A stretch of 64,000 bases of DNA, from NCBI GenBank assembly GCA_038373865.1, contig JAXGGA010004430.1:1-64000 (forward strand). Reading direction: 5' to 3'. Shown here piece by piece: positions 37,213-50,548 of this stretch (position 1 is the stretch's first letter; every line of letters starts with the position of its first letter). The notes under the pieces were generated by a model. That model had not been told where the DNA came from. It saw only the letters and a list, made by a program, of their open reading frames with translations, and did no database searches. The position numbers and the translations under genes are program-made. This stretch comes from Uloborus plumipes (Eukaryota; Arthropoda; Arachnida; Araneae; Uloboridae).

Positions 37213-38243
37213 GGGGAAAGTCACCCAAAACGGGATAGGCGGGCAAAACGGGATGTTAAGCCTCGGAGCTTTACTGGTGGTACTATCTCGCAAAAGACAG
37301 GCCAAACTGGTTCCTGACCACCATGACAGCTTTCTCAGTTGATATCTCAACGCTGGCCTCATATTTCGCAAAGAAATATTTTTTCTAAGTTTTCAATTGA
37401 GATATTTACTTACTTTTTACTTTTTTCGACTGCAGAACAACTATCCTTGTGCTTCTCCGTCCTTCGGAACAATTCCGTTTCGTACTGTGTTTTGTTCATA
37501 GCTCTTTTAGCAACAATTTCATGCACTTAAATTTTAAATATTGCTAGTTAGAGCTGGTACAGGGGCCAGCCATTTATGTTGACAGCAGCACCATGGTCGG
37601 GCAAAACGGGACATTTTTGGGGTGCCCAAAGCTGGATACAAATTTTGATGCGTCCCGTTTTACCCGACCATTTCCATTAATGTTTTGACAATGTGCTTAA
37701 GAGCCATTATTTTGAAAATCGAACAAAAAAGGGAAATTTTGGCAGTGACCATTTTTGATTTTCCTCTTTTTTTTATATGTGAAAGTAGGTCATGAGAAAT
37801 AAACATTCTGAAGTTTGCAGCCCCCAAAAAGTTTTGGGGGGCTGCAAACTTCCAGGCATGGGCCCATAAAGATTGTTCCAAAGCAGCAGAAGAAGACAGC
37901 ACATTTTTATTCGATTTCTGTGAAATGTAATTTTTCTAGTTTATAATTACGTAACGTAATTTTGTTCAAAAAACTAAATCAAAAGTAAAATCAGCAAAAC
38001 GTAATAACATACAAATCCCTATCCCGTTTTACCCACTCTTAGTAGGGTAAAACGGAATCGCATAAGACTTTGTAAAACCAGTATTTTTCACATAAATAAT
38101 GTTGAACAAATGTGACAAAGGTATTTTTAGTATTTGAAAAGGTGTATACTTTTAAATAAAGCCTAACTTAGGAATGTACCTTGTACACAATAAGAAATAT
38201 AGCGTAGAGTAGATAAGCTATCCCGTTTTGGGGTACTTTCCCC
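37213..38243. mobile_element. TA-flanked non-autonomous DNA transposon with ACGGGA motifs
   Basis: Termini GGGGAAAGTCACCCAAAACG and (inverted) GGGGAAAGTACCCCAAAACG, continuing GGATA, match with two changes. TA lies on both sides. CAAAACGGGA or its complement recurs internally (about 37234, 37600, 37650, 38025 and 38220), often as inverted pairs. A near-perfect hairpin sits at about 37813-37852. The GGGGAA start and TA target match the pogo element at 49875, so the same superfamily is likely. No transposase seen. Confidence 0.8.
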
Positions 38244-38249
38244 TATATG

Positions 38250-39305
38250 TTTTTATCTAAAAATATCATACTATACTGTTTCTTGCAGTGTAAGGAATAA
38301 CGTATATGTTCTACGATAGCATGATCAGCATTATTGATCCGTTGTTTCTGCTAAACACCGAGAATACTTCGCACTCAAGTTCTCCAGCGAACTTATTTGC
38401 ATATTTGATTTAATTTGCATCTTATACGCACGAACTATTGAAAATGCAAAGCTCCTACTTTCCATTTTAAAATTGCCAAGCTAATATTTTTGCTGTTGAA
38501 AACTTGGAACTTCTTCCTTATTATTAACTTTGCATACATTTTTGAAAATTTTTATCTTAAAAATAGCGGAAACTATTTTCAAGACACTGACAATTAAAGA
38601 ACACACGGAGAAAAGAAAATCTTCTAAAAATAGTAGTTTTTTAAAAAGCACATTGCACAATGTTTTACTTACTTTTAAGTTCACTTATTTTTTCAGTTTA
38701 AGAGTTAAAAACAAGATACGAGTAATGTTGCATCGTACTTTCCTGGTGTTTAAATCTTTCATTTCGAAAGATGTTTTATTTATTTACTTTTTTTTTCTAA
38801 TTTATGACGCATGCACATTCATACTTTGATCTTCGTTAAAAAGAATAAGATTGCTGGTAGTGAGCAGTTATAAAATATAAAAAGTAACAAAAATTTGATT
38901 TAAGAAGAGCTTGAACTTCACTTTATTTTGGATAATTCGTTCTTTTCCCGTCTTTCTCTCTCCCTCATGTGTGTGGTTGTGTACAAGTACATGTACATGA
39001 GTGTATGCGTTTGCATTCGCATGTGTGTGTTACTAACTGTACCATTATAAATAATTCACTTTTGATTAGGATTTGCACTAGTCAAAACTTAGAATAGAAA
39101 AAACAATGAACACTACAAATAAATGAAGACTCTAAGATCTAACTCACTAAAATTGCAGTTTTGAAGTTTGGGTTGAAAGGGAGTAAGATAATTATCGACT
39201 TTACAATCAATAACAAGGTCATAAGGTAATCATTTTTAGAGAAAAGAGGATTTGAAGTCCTTTCCTTGACGTGGAATACGTAAAGAAGTCACTTTACGTG
39301 GTCTT
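38250..39305. other. intergenic, nothing recognised
   Basis: A GTGT/ATGT-rich stretch near 38968-39030 is low complexity. No gene seen. Confidence 0.4.
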
Positions 39306-39308
39306 AAT

Positions 39309-39412
39309 AAAAACGTTGGTAGTATTTCAAAATTACGAAAGAGTTAAGAGCTGGACATGGTGGAGAAATTTTCATTTATTTTGCTATAAAATTACTTTAA
39401 TTTTAATTTTGA
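39309..39412. repeat. dispersed ~100-bp direct repeat, copy 1
   Basis: AAAACGTTGG.AGTATTTCA, AAATTACGAAAGAGTTAAGA and GCTGGACATGGTGGAGAAA recur almost unchanged at 40635-40734, same orientation. Function unknown. Confidence 0.85.
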
Positions 39413-40634
39413 AGCCATAGCTACAAATTTTGATGCAAGATGTTTTAATGACAATACTTCAAAACTCAGTTTTTCCTTGAGTACTTGAATTTGTCTAAAA
39501 ATAGATTGATGATTGAGACTTATAAATTTGTTCCAACATTTATGTAAGCATATTCTGAGAGGCTTTGTTTTACAAACTACATTTTACGAAAGCTCTCTCT
39601 AAAAGTTGGTTTTTTCATAATTTTATGCCGTTCATTCAATTTTCATTTCTTCAATTCCGCTTTTTGCTGCTAGAAAAGTAAACAAAACTTGCCGTTACTC
39701 ACAGTTACACACTGTATATTAAAATATATTCTTTTAATGCGTTTGGAAATTTCTTCAAAAAAATAGTTTAGAAAAACTTTTGAAAAATGTCACTTATGAA
39801 AACAAATCGTACAAATTCGTAGTAGTGTTCTAAAGACCACGAAACGTGGTGTAAAAAAAAAAATACCCCCTCCCCTCTCACACGTACACGTACACAAATG
39901 AAAATAATTACAAAGCAAGGTCACAAATTAAGCGCTGAAATTATGCTTAGGGTTTAAAATTTCAATTAAACAAACCCAGCTTAAACTTAGCATTTTCATA
40001 AGAGCGACAAAATATTTTCGAACATCAACAGAACCTAAGTTTATGATAATAAAATTTTCTAGTAAACAATCAGCGATGGCTTGAAAAGATTCAAGTAAAT
40101 GTTATTGTAAAAGGTCTGGAAAGAGAGCTTTTCCGTGAAATAACAAATGAGAAAGACCCGAAACATGAAAAAGCGGAATACGTGCACTATCGCGTTTTGG
40201 AGAATAAGAAAAATCAATAATGGTGCATGGAACTTTGTCTCGTAAACAGTTCTCGCAATTGAAGTCGCATCATGAAATCTTTTGGTAAAAGGAAAACGGT
40301 GGCAACAGCTTTTATCGGTAATGTAATAGGATTAATGCGAAATTGGCAAAATCTTTTATGCTATATCTCTAGAGCTACTTTACTACAATACTACAGTCTT
40401 TTTTTCTTTATTTTTTGTGATCAATACATTGTTTGACTATTGTTTATTCATGGTAATTCATAAATCAACAATGTAAATTTTTGTCATGCATTTATGAATA
40501 GATTATTGGTATTGAGCTTAAAGTATTTGAGTTCAGTGTATTTTAAGTTAAAGATTTTTTTTTCCTTCTCTCTTTCTAGTAATTTGACTCATTTAACTAC
40601 ATCCTGAAATTTTAGCAGCGTTGCAAAAACTTAA

Positions 40635-40734
40635 AAAACGTTGGCAGTATTTCAAAATTACGAAAGAGTTAAGAGCTGGACATGGTGGAGAAAGTTTCAT
40701 TTATTTTGCTATAATTGCTTTGATTTTAATTTTA
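40635..40734. repeat. dispersed ~100-bp direct repeat, copy 2
   Basis: Second copy of the 39309 repeat, 1.33 kb away and about 95% identical by eye. Sequence outside the unit is unrelated on both sides. Confidence 0.85.
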
Positions 40735-40739
40735 ATCAA

Positions 40740-43505
40740 ATTTTAATTGCAGAATTCAATTATAGAGCGTTAAAGCTCTCAGTGTAATTTTTTCAATTAT
40801 TACTTATATTACTGTTTTAAAAGTTGAGTTCCAAAAATTCCTCAAATTATCTCACTGGGCCCCACAAGGGGCATAGTAAGACAATTTGGTCTTGGTCCGT
40901 GACAAATTGCATTGTAACCAAGAACAGCTTTTGTCTCCGATACAAAAAAAAAATCATTACAAAATATACGTGTTAATGTAGTCTCGGACAAGGTAGGGAA
41001 TGTATTTTTAAATATCATGTCTAAATTCTAGTGCATTATAATAGCAGGTAATTAATAGTTGTAATTACTAATATTTAGCTTCGTTAAAGAAATAAATTCA
41101 AGACTTATACACGCTACATTCTAGACACTTAAATTTAATATCGTAAGAAACAAGAGCTGCCTGTGTCTCCCATGTAAAAAAGAAGTCATTATAAAAAGTA
41201 TATGCTTATGCTGTTTCTTACAGACAAAAAGAACGGGAATAAAAGCAGAAAAATCATACCTAAATACTATTGGCTCTATGTCAAATCAACCAAAAGAAAA
41301 ACATTATCACTATAAGCAAAATACCTATAGCTCCGGTCAGGATATCCTGAGACTGAATTTTCATGTTGATTAGGAACTCAACTAGGAATAGTCAATAAAT
41401 GAGCTGCAGATGTCTTCGCAGGTTATAGTTATGCCTTTGTCTTGGGCTTTGAGCTGTAACTCAGATTTTCATGAAACTTTCAAAAATTTTACTGTTTGAT
41501 ATTTTAAATTTATACATACAGTTTCTTTAATCTGTTATTCATTGTTGATGAATAATTAATTTCTGAAATTCGTTCAAAAGGACTTTCTTTTCTTGCCAGC
41601 AGGGTTTTGAAATGTTTTAATTCATGCTCTGCAGAAGCTGAAGAATTGTTTATCAGTTTATTTGGAATAAATTTGCATGAAATTTATTATGATATGTAGC
41701 TTCAGTAATTACTAAGAGAATAATCTTTCCACAGAACTTGAAAATTTAAAATTTCAAAGTCTTTTAAACATTTTTAAAAGTATATGTATGATTTTTAATG
41801 CCTTTTAAGGAATACTTTCAAAATTTCTCCGAGGGGTACCATGCAGGGCTGAACAATTATAGCATTTACTGAAAAATGTTTAGCAAGAATTGCTAAAACG
41901 GGATTTACTATTTGATTTAACTACTGATCGTTTCAAGATCTCACTCCAGAAATTTTTAAATATATTCATGAAAGTTCATTGAATAGAAAACACTTTTTAA
42001 AATTTTTTAAAAACACTATCGTAAAACTTTTTAAGAGTTTTTTTTTTTTTTTTTGAAGTTTTAAATTAAAATAGTTTTGTAGAAACAAAGTCCCGAAAAG
42101 TATTTTAATTGCATAAAAAATAACAGAACATCAAATTATCTTTTAAATGAATCGTTTGTACAACTCTTTATCTTCCATAAAATTTGAAATTGAACATTTT
42201 TAAGTGAATTTTTGCAAAAATTGGAAAAAATGTTAGTACATTATTTTCTATAGCTGCTTATCTCTTCATGGGCCCACTCTGGAGCTTTTTAGGGGCACTT
42301 ATTGAAATACGTTAAAAAAAAAAATATTTTGATAGCGCCTTCATGTATTGCAAAGGCACTATCAAAATAATTTTGAGTTTAAAATTTTTCAATTTCGTGG
42401 AATTTTTTGAAAGAAACTGCTTATTAATTAAGACTAATAGATCTTTTAAATGTTATCTATCAAAGAGTAAGATTTCTCAAAGTTTCAAACAGAAATGGTC
42501 AGTTTGAGCGCCCTTGTTGGTTTTAAAGTGCCTTATAGTGCACTCAATGTATTCAAGTTGGCATTGAATATCTGTAACTAAAATCTGGCATTTCTTTGCT
42601 TGGGACAATTTATCTAACTTTCAGTTTCAGTCATTTTTGCTCTAATCCAGCTCATGATGAGTGAAATAAGTTTGTTTTCTTGACTGAGATACGAGATTTC
42701 GGGCACACGTAATAATTATTTTCGAATTGTAGGAATTTCAAACTAGATGGCATTTCAAATAGCCATTGGTGAATTCATCGGTTTGGGAAACCGTTGCAAA
42801 TGCATTTTTGGGGAGCCGTTAAAAATGGAAACAAAACTACGAAAAACATTTTATACGTGCTTTTTTAGAGTGTTTTCGGAGCCCCTCGTAATTGCGACAC
42901 TTGTGACATTATAAATCCGCCTCTAAAAACAGCGCAGACACACTTAAGAAGTCATTCACGTTAAGGTTTAATTGCATAGAAGGTCTTGAAATTTAACTAA
43001 TCAAATTACCAACCACACTTTTATGTATCCTTTAAAAAAAACACAAATATACGGGTAGAAAGCATAATTACAGTCATAAACCATCATATTAATATATCCA
43101 TGCAATCTTTCTTAAAGAGATTCATACAACGGTGAACTATTTCCTTCCTCTGGAGTTGACGCTATAAAAAGGTAATGAATACCATAATGGCGTGCCATAT
43201 TCATTAATGCAGGCATAATAAAGAGCTGCATTCAGTACTTAAAAACTGTAGTTTACTCTTTAATGATGTATTTCCGCCGTTAACTGGTGTTTTCCTAGAG
43301 GAAAAAATAGGTTTAAAAAAGCACGCTTTTATTTTCAATTGCGTGATTATTTATAAATGCAGAGTGTTTAAAAAAAATTTTGATGAAATAAGACGAGCAA
43401 TAGCACGCATTCGAGAAATAATGTTTGCTTTGGATTCTATAAGAGGTTCTTAGTGTGTTTCGTGGATCCCTGATGGTCCGCGAGCTCATATTAAGGGGTC
43501 CATGG
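40740..43505. other. intergenic; one hairpin
   Basis: An imperfect hairpin at about 42329-42370 (attttgatag.gcctt / aaggc.ctatcaaaat) is the only structure noted. No gene recognised. Confidence 0.4.
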
Positions 43506-43510
43506 TGTTA

Positions 43511-43580
43511 GCCTGATAAAAAAGGAAAAGGAAGCAAAAACAACTGCAGTTGAGTCATCACACAGTGCAACTTATGAAGT
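43511..43580. repeat. diverged direct repeat flanking SINE, left copy
   Basis: GCCTGATAAAAAAGG, ACTGCAGTTGAGTCA, CACA and AACTTATGAAG are echoed at about 43864-43935 (TCTGATAAAAAGG, TTGCAGTTTGAGTCA, CACAA, AACTAAGGAAG). Far too long for a SINE target duplication. Confidence 0.6.
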
Positions 43581-43862
43581 GAGTGGTGGCCTGATCGGTA
43601 AGTCCTCGGACTCGTAATAACGAGTTCGATTCTAGCCGGTCGAAGATCCACCGTGTTCATCGGGTATAGTTGAATATGCTTGTGGTCACTAAGTCCTCCA
43701 ATTTCCCATTCCAAATTAATACCTCTGGTGGTGTCGGACTAGGTATTGCTAGGTTCCTGGTTTAGATTAAAAAAACAGAGCGCTGTTCAGGGCCCCATCC
43801 AACCGGTAAAACCACGTGTAGTGGTAGGTACGGGGGACCCTCGAGTGTGCATGTGTGCATAC
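43563..43862 (+). repeat. tRNA-derived SINE
   Basis: A head with box A-like TGGCCTGATCGGTAAG and box B-like GAGTTCGATTCTAGCC at about the spacing of an RNA polymerase III internal promoter. A GC-richer body of about 240 bp follows. No tRNA acceptor pairing remains, so it is a retroposon, not a tRNA gene. The 3' limit is approximate. Confidence 0.7.
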
Positions 43863-43935
43863 TAGTCTGATAAAAAGGGCATAACAAGTAAAAATAATTG
43901 CAGTTTGAGTCAATCACAACGTATAACTAAGGAAG

Positions 43936-45740
43936 CTATCTGCTAAGAAAAAAAATGACTTATGTCATTTTTGGTGTCTTGATCAGTCTGAACTCAGATA
44001 TTTAGCTAACAAAGCACTGAAACATTCTGTCTCTTATTGCAGAACTTTTTGTTTAGCTGGACATTTTCTACATTTTGCAACTTGCAAGAAAAAAAGAAAT
44101 CTACTTAAGAATATTTAACCACGTTGATGTTCAAGGTTTAAACAAATTCTCCCTAAAAATGATTTTATAGCATCTTAAATTTTCAAATATTCAAATCAGA
44201 ATAAACCATATTGTTCATACTTACAAGCATAAGAAGTGCTAAATGGCGATCCTTTCCAAGTATTAAAGGAGACCTTTCCAAAATTCGCGTCCTTTAGAAA
44301 TTGATGTTTCAATAAATAAATGTTTAAGTATGCCTTTTGTTGTTTTAACTTCTTAAAATTTGTATCGCTAAGAGGGTTTTGAATAATTCGAGTTTACAGT
44401 AATCCGAGGAGGCATCAGTCACAATTGAAGGGATTGGATGATGAAGAGATTATGTGACAAAACAGTAATTGCAAGTAATTAAAGCTCAAAGTTTTATCGT
44501 TGCAGTTGTTGCAGCTTTTTGTTTTCTGGTTCTTTCGTTAAGTGAGCGTATGAAGTTGGTCTAATGATATCTATTTTTTGATGTACCAAGTTTTATTTGC
44601 TTGTGCCTATATCCATTGTTTACATTACCCAGAGTGTATTTTTGAAAAATGTAACATACCCCCTTCATCCTTCAAACCCTTCAATTAACTTGGATTTTCA
44701 AGCAGAAAAGTACGCAATTCAGTTGTACTCCCCAGAAAAAAAATGTAACACATTCTTAGCACATTCTAATCGAATACGTAACGCAGTGTGCAGCATCGAG
44801 GAAAAAATATTTCAAAAAATAAAAAGAGCAACAAAAGAAAACCTTAAAAAATATACAAAATAGAGTACCTGCGTCTAAACAATTGCAATTTTTGCATTCA
44901 AGAATTGCAGCTAGGTTTTGAAACATTGTTGATTTATTTTTTTATTTTTTTTAGTTCCTTTTTCTTTATTTTATTTATTTGAAACTTTAACTTCAACCAG
45001 TGCTGGTAACACATAGTACGGCTTTAATTTCCATTAATGAAAGAACAAGGTACTGCCAACAAACAACGAAACATAAAATGTAATGAGCTACTTTGAAGTT
45101 TTCATACATGAAAACAAATACAAAAAAAAACCATTACAGTCATTTTTTTTTAATTCTCAGTTATCTCATCCGAAATTATCGTGCGAAAATGCCTCATTCA
45201 TCAAACCAACAATTTAACGATTGTGATTCACAACTTTTCTTCCATTCCGAAATCCGAAGAGCCATTATAGAAGAATATCACTTGGGTTGAATTTTCTGAC
45301 GTGAAATATTTAAGCTACGGTTGATTAAATCTTTTAGTCAATGGTAAGCAGCACTTCCGTTATGCCTTTCTCAATGACCAATTTCAAAGGGTCGTTTATA
45401 TAAAGAGGATGGAAGAAGTCATTTGCATGGATTGCTTAGAATTAAGGAATTTAAGTAAAGTGCGCTGCATAGCTTAATTAGAAGCATCGAGAGGGTTTAA
45501 GATTGATATCTAAGTCAACGCTTTGATTTTCGCAAATACTATAATTGTACTCGGTTTTGTATCTGGTAACTAAGTATATATGTGTGCTCGTTCTTCTGCT
45601 TAAATAGCCTTATCTAAGACTTTCAGAAGTGAGCTCCTTGCTTTTTTATTGAATTATTTTAAATCAGGGAGAAAAAATAAATTCTTTCGTGTATATTATG
45701 AAAGTGCAAAGATGTTTTTTTTTTTACATTAAATTAATAT
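43936..45740. other. intergenic, nothing recognised
   Basis: No conserved frame or element termini seen. Confidence 0.4.
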
Positions 45741-45959
45741 TTTATGTGGTAGAGAGTGGATCGAGAAAAGTCTTGAAAAAAGTAAGTTTTAAACTCAAAT
45801 AACTCGCTCTGTATTTGTGACAGCAGATTAAACGCAGAAAATTTTGTTGTTTCCAGTGACATATAACATTAATGTGTGCAAGTAATTTTTAACCCCAATA
45901 TTTATCAATTTATGTGAAAATTGCCTTGAATTGAAAAATTAAAAGAACTGCTTACCGGA

Positions 45960-46106
45960 TTTTTTTTCGAACTGGATTTTAAACCTTTCCGGTGCAAAAA
46001 GGAATAAACGCTGAAATTTTTATCAAAATCGGCCTGATAGTTCTCGAGTTTTGCGAGTTCAAATACACAGACGTTTTTTGAGCCTTCATTTTATACTATG
46101 TAGAGA
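45960..46106 (-). mobile_element. Helitron 5'-end fragment
   Basis: Minus strand start TCTCTACATAGTATAAAATG at 46106 followed by the CAAAAAACGTCTGTGTATTTG and CCGATTTTGATAAAAATTTC stretch typical of arthropod Helitron 5' ends. A T follows at 46107. No hairpin-CTAG end was found, so the inner limit is arbitrary. Confidence 0.55.
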
Positions 46107-46290
46107 TTAATTACAAGTAGTTTAATTGTTAAAAAATATAAACTGGCAACAGATGAACGTTTTAAATTATTGAGTTTTCTTCTTTCCTTGTTAGACAACA
46201 AGAAGATCGGTTTTCAATCATGTTAGTAAATGCTTAGCCGCATTTGTTTAAAAATGCTACAATTCGAGTTCTACGTACCACTATTTCAAA

Positions 46291-47361
46291 CTAGCTGTCG
46301 TGGCCGTCACGAAACTTTCTTCTATATCTATCTTATGAATTCCGGTTACAAAATAAAATACGTACTCGCCCGAGTAATTGGAGACAGTTACAATTTCCCA
46401 ATTATCGTAATAACCCTGCAAATTCAGAATCAACGAGCGAAATTGGAAATCATTGCAAAAGCCTTGTTTAGATAAATTGCAAACATTTTATTTGTTAGTA
46501 AAAAGAAATTGGCAACAGTTAAAAATTTCAAATCATTGAAAGTTTTCAGCTGTTTTGATAATTAAATAGCGTGAAAGCGATTTTTTAATGAATTAATTTT
46601 TTGCATTGTTGACTAAGCGCAAAGATCACCCCATCCTCCCCTGAGGAGATTGGCGACAAAATTTAATCGATGCTTGCTTCCATATTGAGTTAGTGTTATT
46701 CCAAATTTCATTCAAATCGCAGCAATATTTCCCGAGATACAGTAGGTGCAATGACAAAATAAGCACTTTTGATTGCTCCACCCCCCTTGGAGATATTGAC
46801 AAACAAATTGAATCAGCACCTGTACTCAGTAGGGTCTACCTATGGACCAATTTTCGTTTGATTCCGCCGGTTACTTCCTGAGATATAGCAATCACCCCCG
46901 CGCAGAACACGTGCGATTGCTCCACCCCCCTTGGAGATATTGACAAACAAATTGAATCAGCACCTGTACTCAGTAGGGTCTACCTATGGACCAATTTTCG
47001 TTTGATTCCGCCGGTCACTTCCTGAGATATAGCACTCACTCCCGCGCAGAACACGTGCGATTGCTCCACCCCCCTTGGAGGAATTCGCTAAACAAAGTCA
47101 GGTGCACCAGTTCACATGGTGGTACATACGTGCAAAAATTTTTGTTCGATTTCATGCAGTAGTTTTTGCTCTAGCGCGGCCACAAAAACTGGTCACACAG
47201 ATACAGACTCACACACAGACAGACACACACACACACACACACAGACAGACATTTTCCAAAAATGGTCGAAATGGACTCAGCGCACCTCAAAACGTGCAAA
47301 TCCGTCAAAATTCGACATTCGAAAATTTTCACGAAACCAATACTTTCTTCTATATATTAGA
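46291..47361 (-). mobile_element. non-autonomous Helitron with internal 144-bp tandem repeat
   Basis: Minus strand: TC start at 47361 (TCTAATATATAGAAGAAAGT) and CTAG end at 46291, preceded by the hairpin CGTG...CACG. Flanked by A (46290) and T (47362). It holds an (AC)n run at about 47216-47246 and the tandem repeat 46772-47080. No coding remnant. Confidence 0.8.
46772..47080. repeat. tandem repeat, ~144-bp unit, just over two copies
   Basis: Units start at 46772, 46915 and 47059, each with gattgctccacccccctt. The first two units are nearly identical; the third breaks off after about 20 bp. Confidence 0.9.
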
Positions 47362-47369
47362 TATAGAAG

Positions 47370-49870
47370 AAAGTAAAAAGGGGCCACTAATGAAGTTGCT
47401 ACCATCGGCTACTGGCGGCTAAAGAATTTACCAACTCTAGCCCTTGTAATGTTATAGGAGTACAAGGATCCAATGTTATAAGCGTAGGAGGACCCAGTTT
47501 TAGGGGTAGGAGTAGATCTCTAAACTGCAGTTAATTAACGACAAGAATTATACATGAAAAATAAAAAATATATATTTCCAGATAATATGTAAGGAAGTAT
47601 TATCTGAAGAAATTTTTCATCGTTAAATTTTGTGTGCTCAATCTTGATGAATAGAGTTGGGGAATTGAATAGCTAGCTACACCTGAAAACTTTCAGGTAA
47701 AGTAGTTTGGCAATTAAATTTGCATCGGCCGATCTCAAGTGACACGAATTGCGTGTAATAGTTTGCTTGGGATAGCAAGAACCTGAAAGATTTTCCAAAG
47801 ACATTCTATAAATTTCCATTTGTTAAATCGACAGGTTTTTTGCCCTTTTCAAAAAAAATGTTTATTCTTCTATATATTAGGGTGATCCTTAGCATATAGG
47901 CAGAAACTAACTTTATATTTTTTACGTCTCACCCACGACTTCTTTTCCTTTGGAGTCAGTAAGTAACTAATTTCTGCAAAAAAAATTTTTTAATAACAAC
48001 ACGTGCCGCAAAGAGGGGTTAAAAAAACCCAAATTCCTTAATTTTTGCAATAGCATTATATATTTCCATTTTAATTCAAACCGATTGCTTAATATTAATC
48101 ATAACTAAATTGAGGACTAGAATTGATGCATATTTGATTAATTCCATTTATTATGGTACACAAAATCTTTACATATAATATTACACACACACATTTTTCT
48201 TTTAATTTGAAGAGAAACGGATTGTATTTTCCTTTGGAAAAAAAGTGGTTATAGTTGCAGACTCTGAGGACCTATTTAAAATTGTGGGAATGACCTATTT
48301 TCTTCTGGTGTTAGTTTAAGACCAGATGTAAATAAAAATAAAGGAGTGATACTTAAGAAAAAACAAAGTTAAAAAAATTAGAACCACCCACATTTTTTGC
48401 CAAAACTGTACCATTCCTTCTGACTTTCTCACTCCCATTTCCTAAACTGTCCTAACAGAAAGAATTGATCATTTAATTTTCTGTAAATGAATAGGTTTAC
48501 AAATCATTCAAAAAATTCTCAGTAATTCCTTCTCCTTTATGCATGTGAAATATCAATTATTTACAAAAGATATAAATTTAGATTTAATTAACATATATAC
48601 AAACGGCAAGCATTTACATTCTAATTATTCACCGAAAAATTAATTGGAAAACTTTTCTAATTGGCTGAAATATATTACGCTCCTTTATGGACTAGAAAGA
48701 ACCAATTACGCTTGGAAACAATTAATTAGACAATGTGTCAGGGTTTTTTTCTTATAACAATAAAAAAAGTAGCTTCAAAAACTTTAAAGTCATACCATCA
48801 ATCACTTAGTAAATTAAAACAAATTTTCTTGAGAATGAAGTAATTTCCAGCATTAAGATCTTCCAAGATTCTTTCCAGCATTTGACTTTCTAGTTGTAAT
48901 TGTAAAAACGTTATAAAAATGTAAGTTTCTCTGCTTCAACTGTGTTTTTCGCAATCTCCAGCATTTTTAATGGACACATTTTCCAACATGAAGAACAAAA
49001 TATTTGACGTAATATTTATCTTAGAAAAGGTATTTTGCTTCCGTTGTCTGAGAACTTACAAATAGGCATCCTACTTCTGGTTTTCGAGTGCACAAAACAG
49101 GCGAAGGCGTTGTCCCGGTGAGTAATAAAACAAAAGGAAAGAAAGAAAGAAATGAAAACGTTAAAAAAAAGTGCATAATTACCTGTTTAATCCTTCATTA
49201 AAAAAATAGACGCACCTAAGAGGGTTATTCGGAACAAAACGAACGTTTACATGCGTAAGAACAAAATTAATGTAAAGCGATTATAAAATGAAAGAAAAAT
49301 AATATGATCATTTATTTCTGAAAAATTCTAAATGAATGGTGATTATAGTACCAGAGGCATACGGTACACCAAAAAAAGGGGGGGGGGCAATGTAGATGAG
49401 GGAGAGGCAGTTTAGGTGGTTGTCGTCCCTGAGCTTTTTTAAAAAAAACGTTGCGCAATTGATTTTTGACGTCATTAATTATTTAATGACTTTCTTGGAG
49501 CACAGCATTAAAAAGTATAAGGGATGATCATCAATAAGACTATCTTTCTAATGTAAATCTCCACTTGTACTTTCATGAAATAAACGCATAAAAAGTTGAA
49601 AATACACAATTAAATAAATTCTTCATTCTTTAAGAACGTGAATTGATCAATTTTGTGATTTTTAGATTGATTGTTAATTTTGAACTTTGAAAAGTGGAAA
49701 GACAAAGCACCTTTATTTTTAAAAATGTGGGGCTAGTTGCCCTCTTTGCTCATCCCTGCCAATGTATAGTACCTTGTTGAGTCTCCTTCAGTGCAAATAT
49801 GCGAGCTATGCAACAAGCATTTAGACATAATTGGGGTCTAATATGATTTGCTATGTCATTTCGTAGCATA
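47370..49870. other. intergenic, nothing recognised
   Basis: A TTCTTCTATATATTAG stretch at about 47866 matches the 5' tip of the Helitron at 47361 and may be a solo scrap. Otherwise featureless and AT-rich. Confidence 0.4.
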
Positions 49871-50548
49871 GTTAGGGGAAGACCGCCTATATTGGACCAC
49901 TGCTTAAATTGGACCCCGGGCTTAAAATCTAGTACAGAGATCTGTGCTACACTTTAACAGTAGAAGTATAAAGTTTTAGGAATAAAATCAATGTGTATGA
50001 AGTTTCACCAGTCTTCGAACTGTTTAGCGTGAGTTACGGCTTGTTTTGTGTTGAAAACGTGCGAAATCTTATTTTGCGGACTTGTTTCTAGAAGAATAAC
50101 TCAAAAACTTGAGAATTTCGGTAAAATTTTGTTACAGTATTATAATCTATGTTTAATAAGGATTACATCAATGTATTTACATGCGCGATTGTGATAATTT
50201 TTGACAGAACAATGAGCTGAAGAATAAAAAATGGCGTGTTTTCCTTTATTGGACCGAAATAATTTTCCTATATTGGACCGGTGGTCCAATTTAAGAATAT
50301 GATTTTAAACAAAACTTTTTAATTATCGTAACATAAAATAAGTGACTCGTCTTATTTAATAGCGTAGTTAAACTTATTTTAAGCATACTTTAACACCTAT
50401 TCACGATATTCATTTAAATTTTTTTATCAAACACATTTTTATCAAGCAAAAGCTGCAACTTCTTAAAATGTATGTTTTTTTTTCTCTCTTCATCTATTAA
50501 GCTGCAGTTTCAGGTTGTTAAGCATAGTTATTAATTTAAATACAATTT

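Noticed and set aside
43563..43630. Possible tRNA gene.
   Set aside because: Box A and B are present but no acceptor stem closes and a long body follows; fits a SINE.
47075..47422. 115-codon frame with TH-rich stretch.
   Set aside because: Made by the (AC)n run inside a Helitron end.
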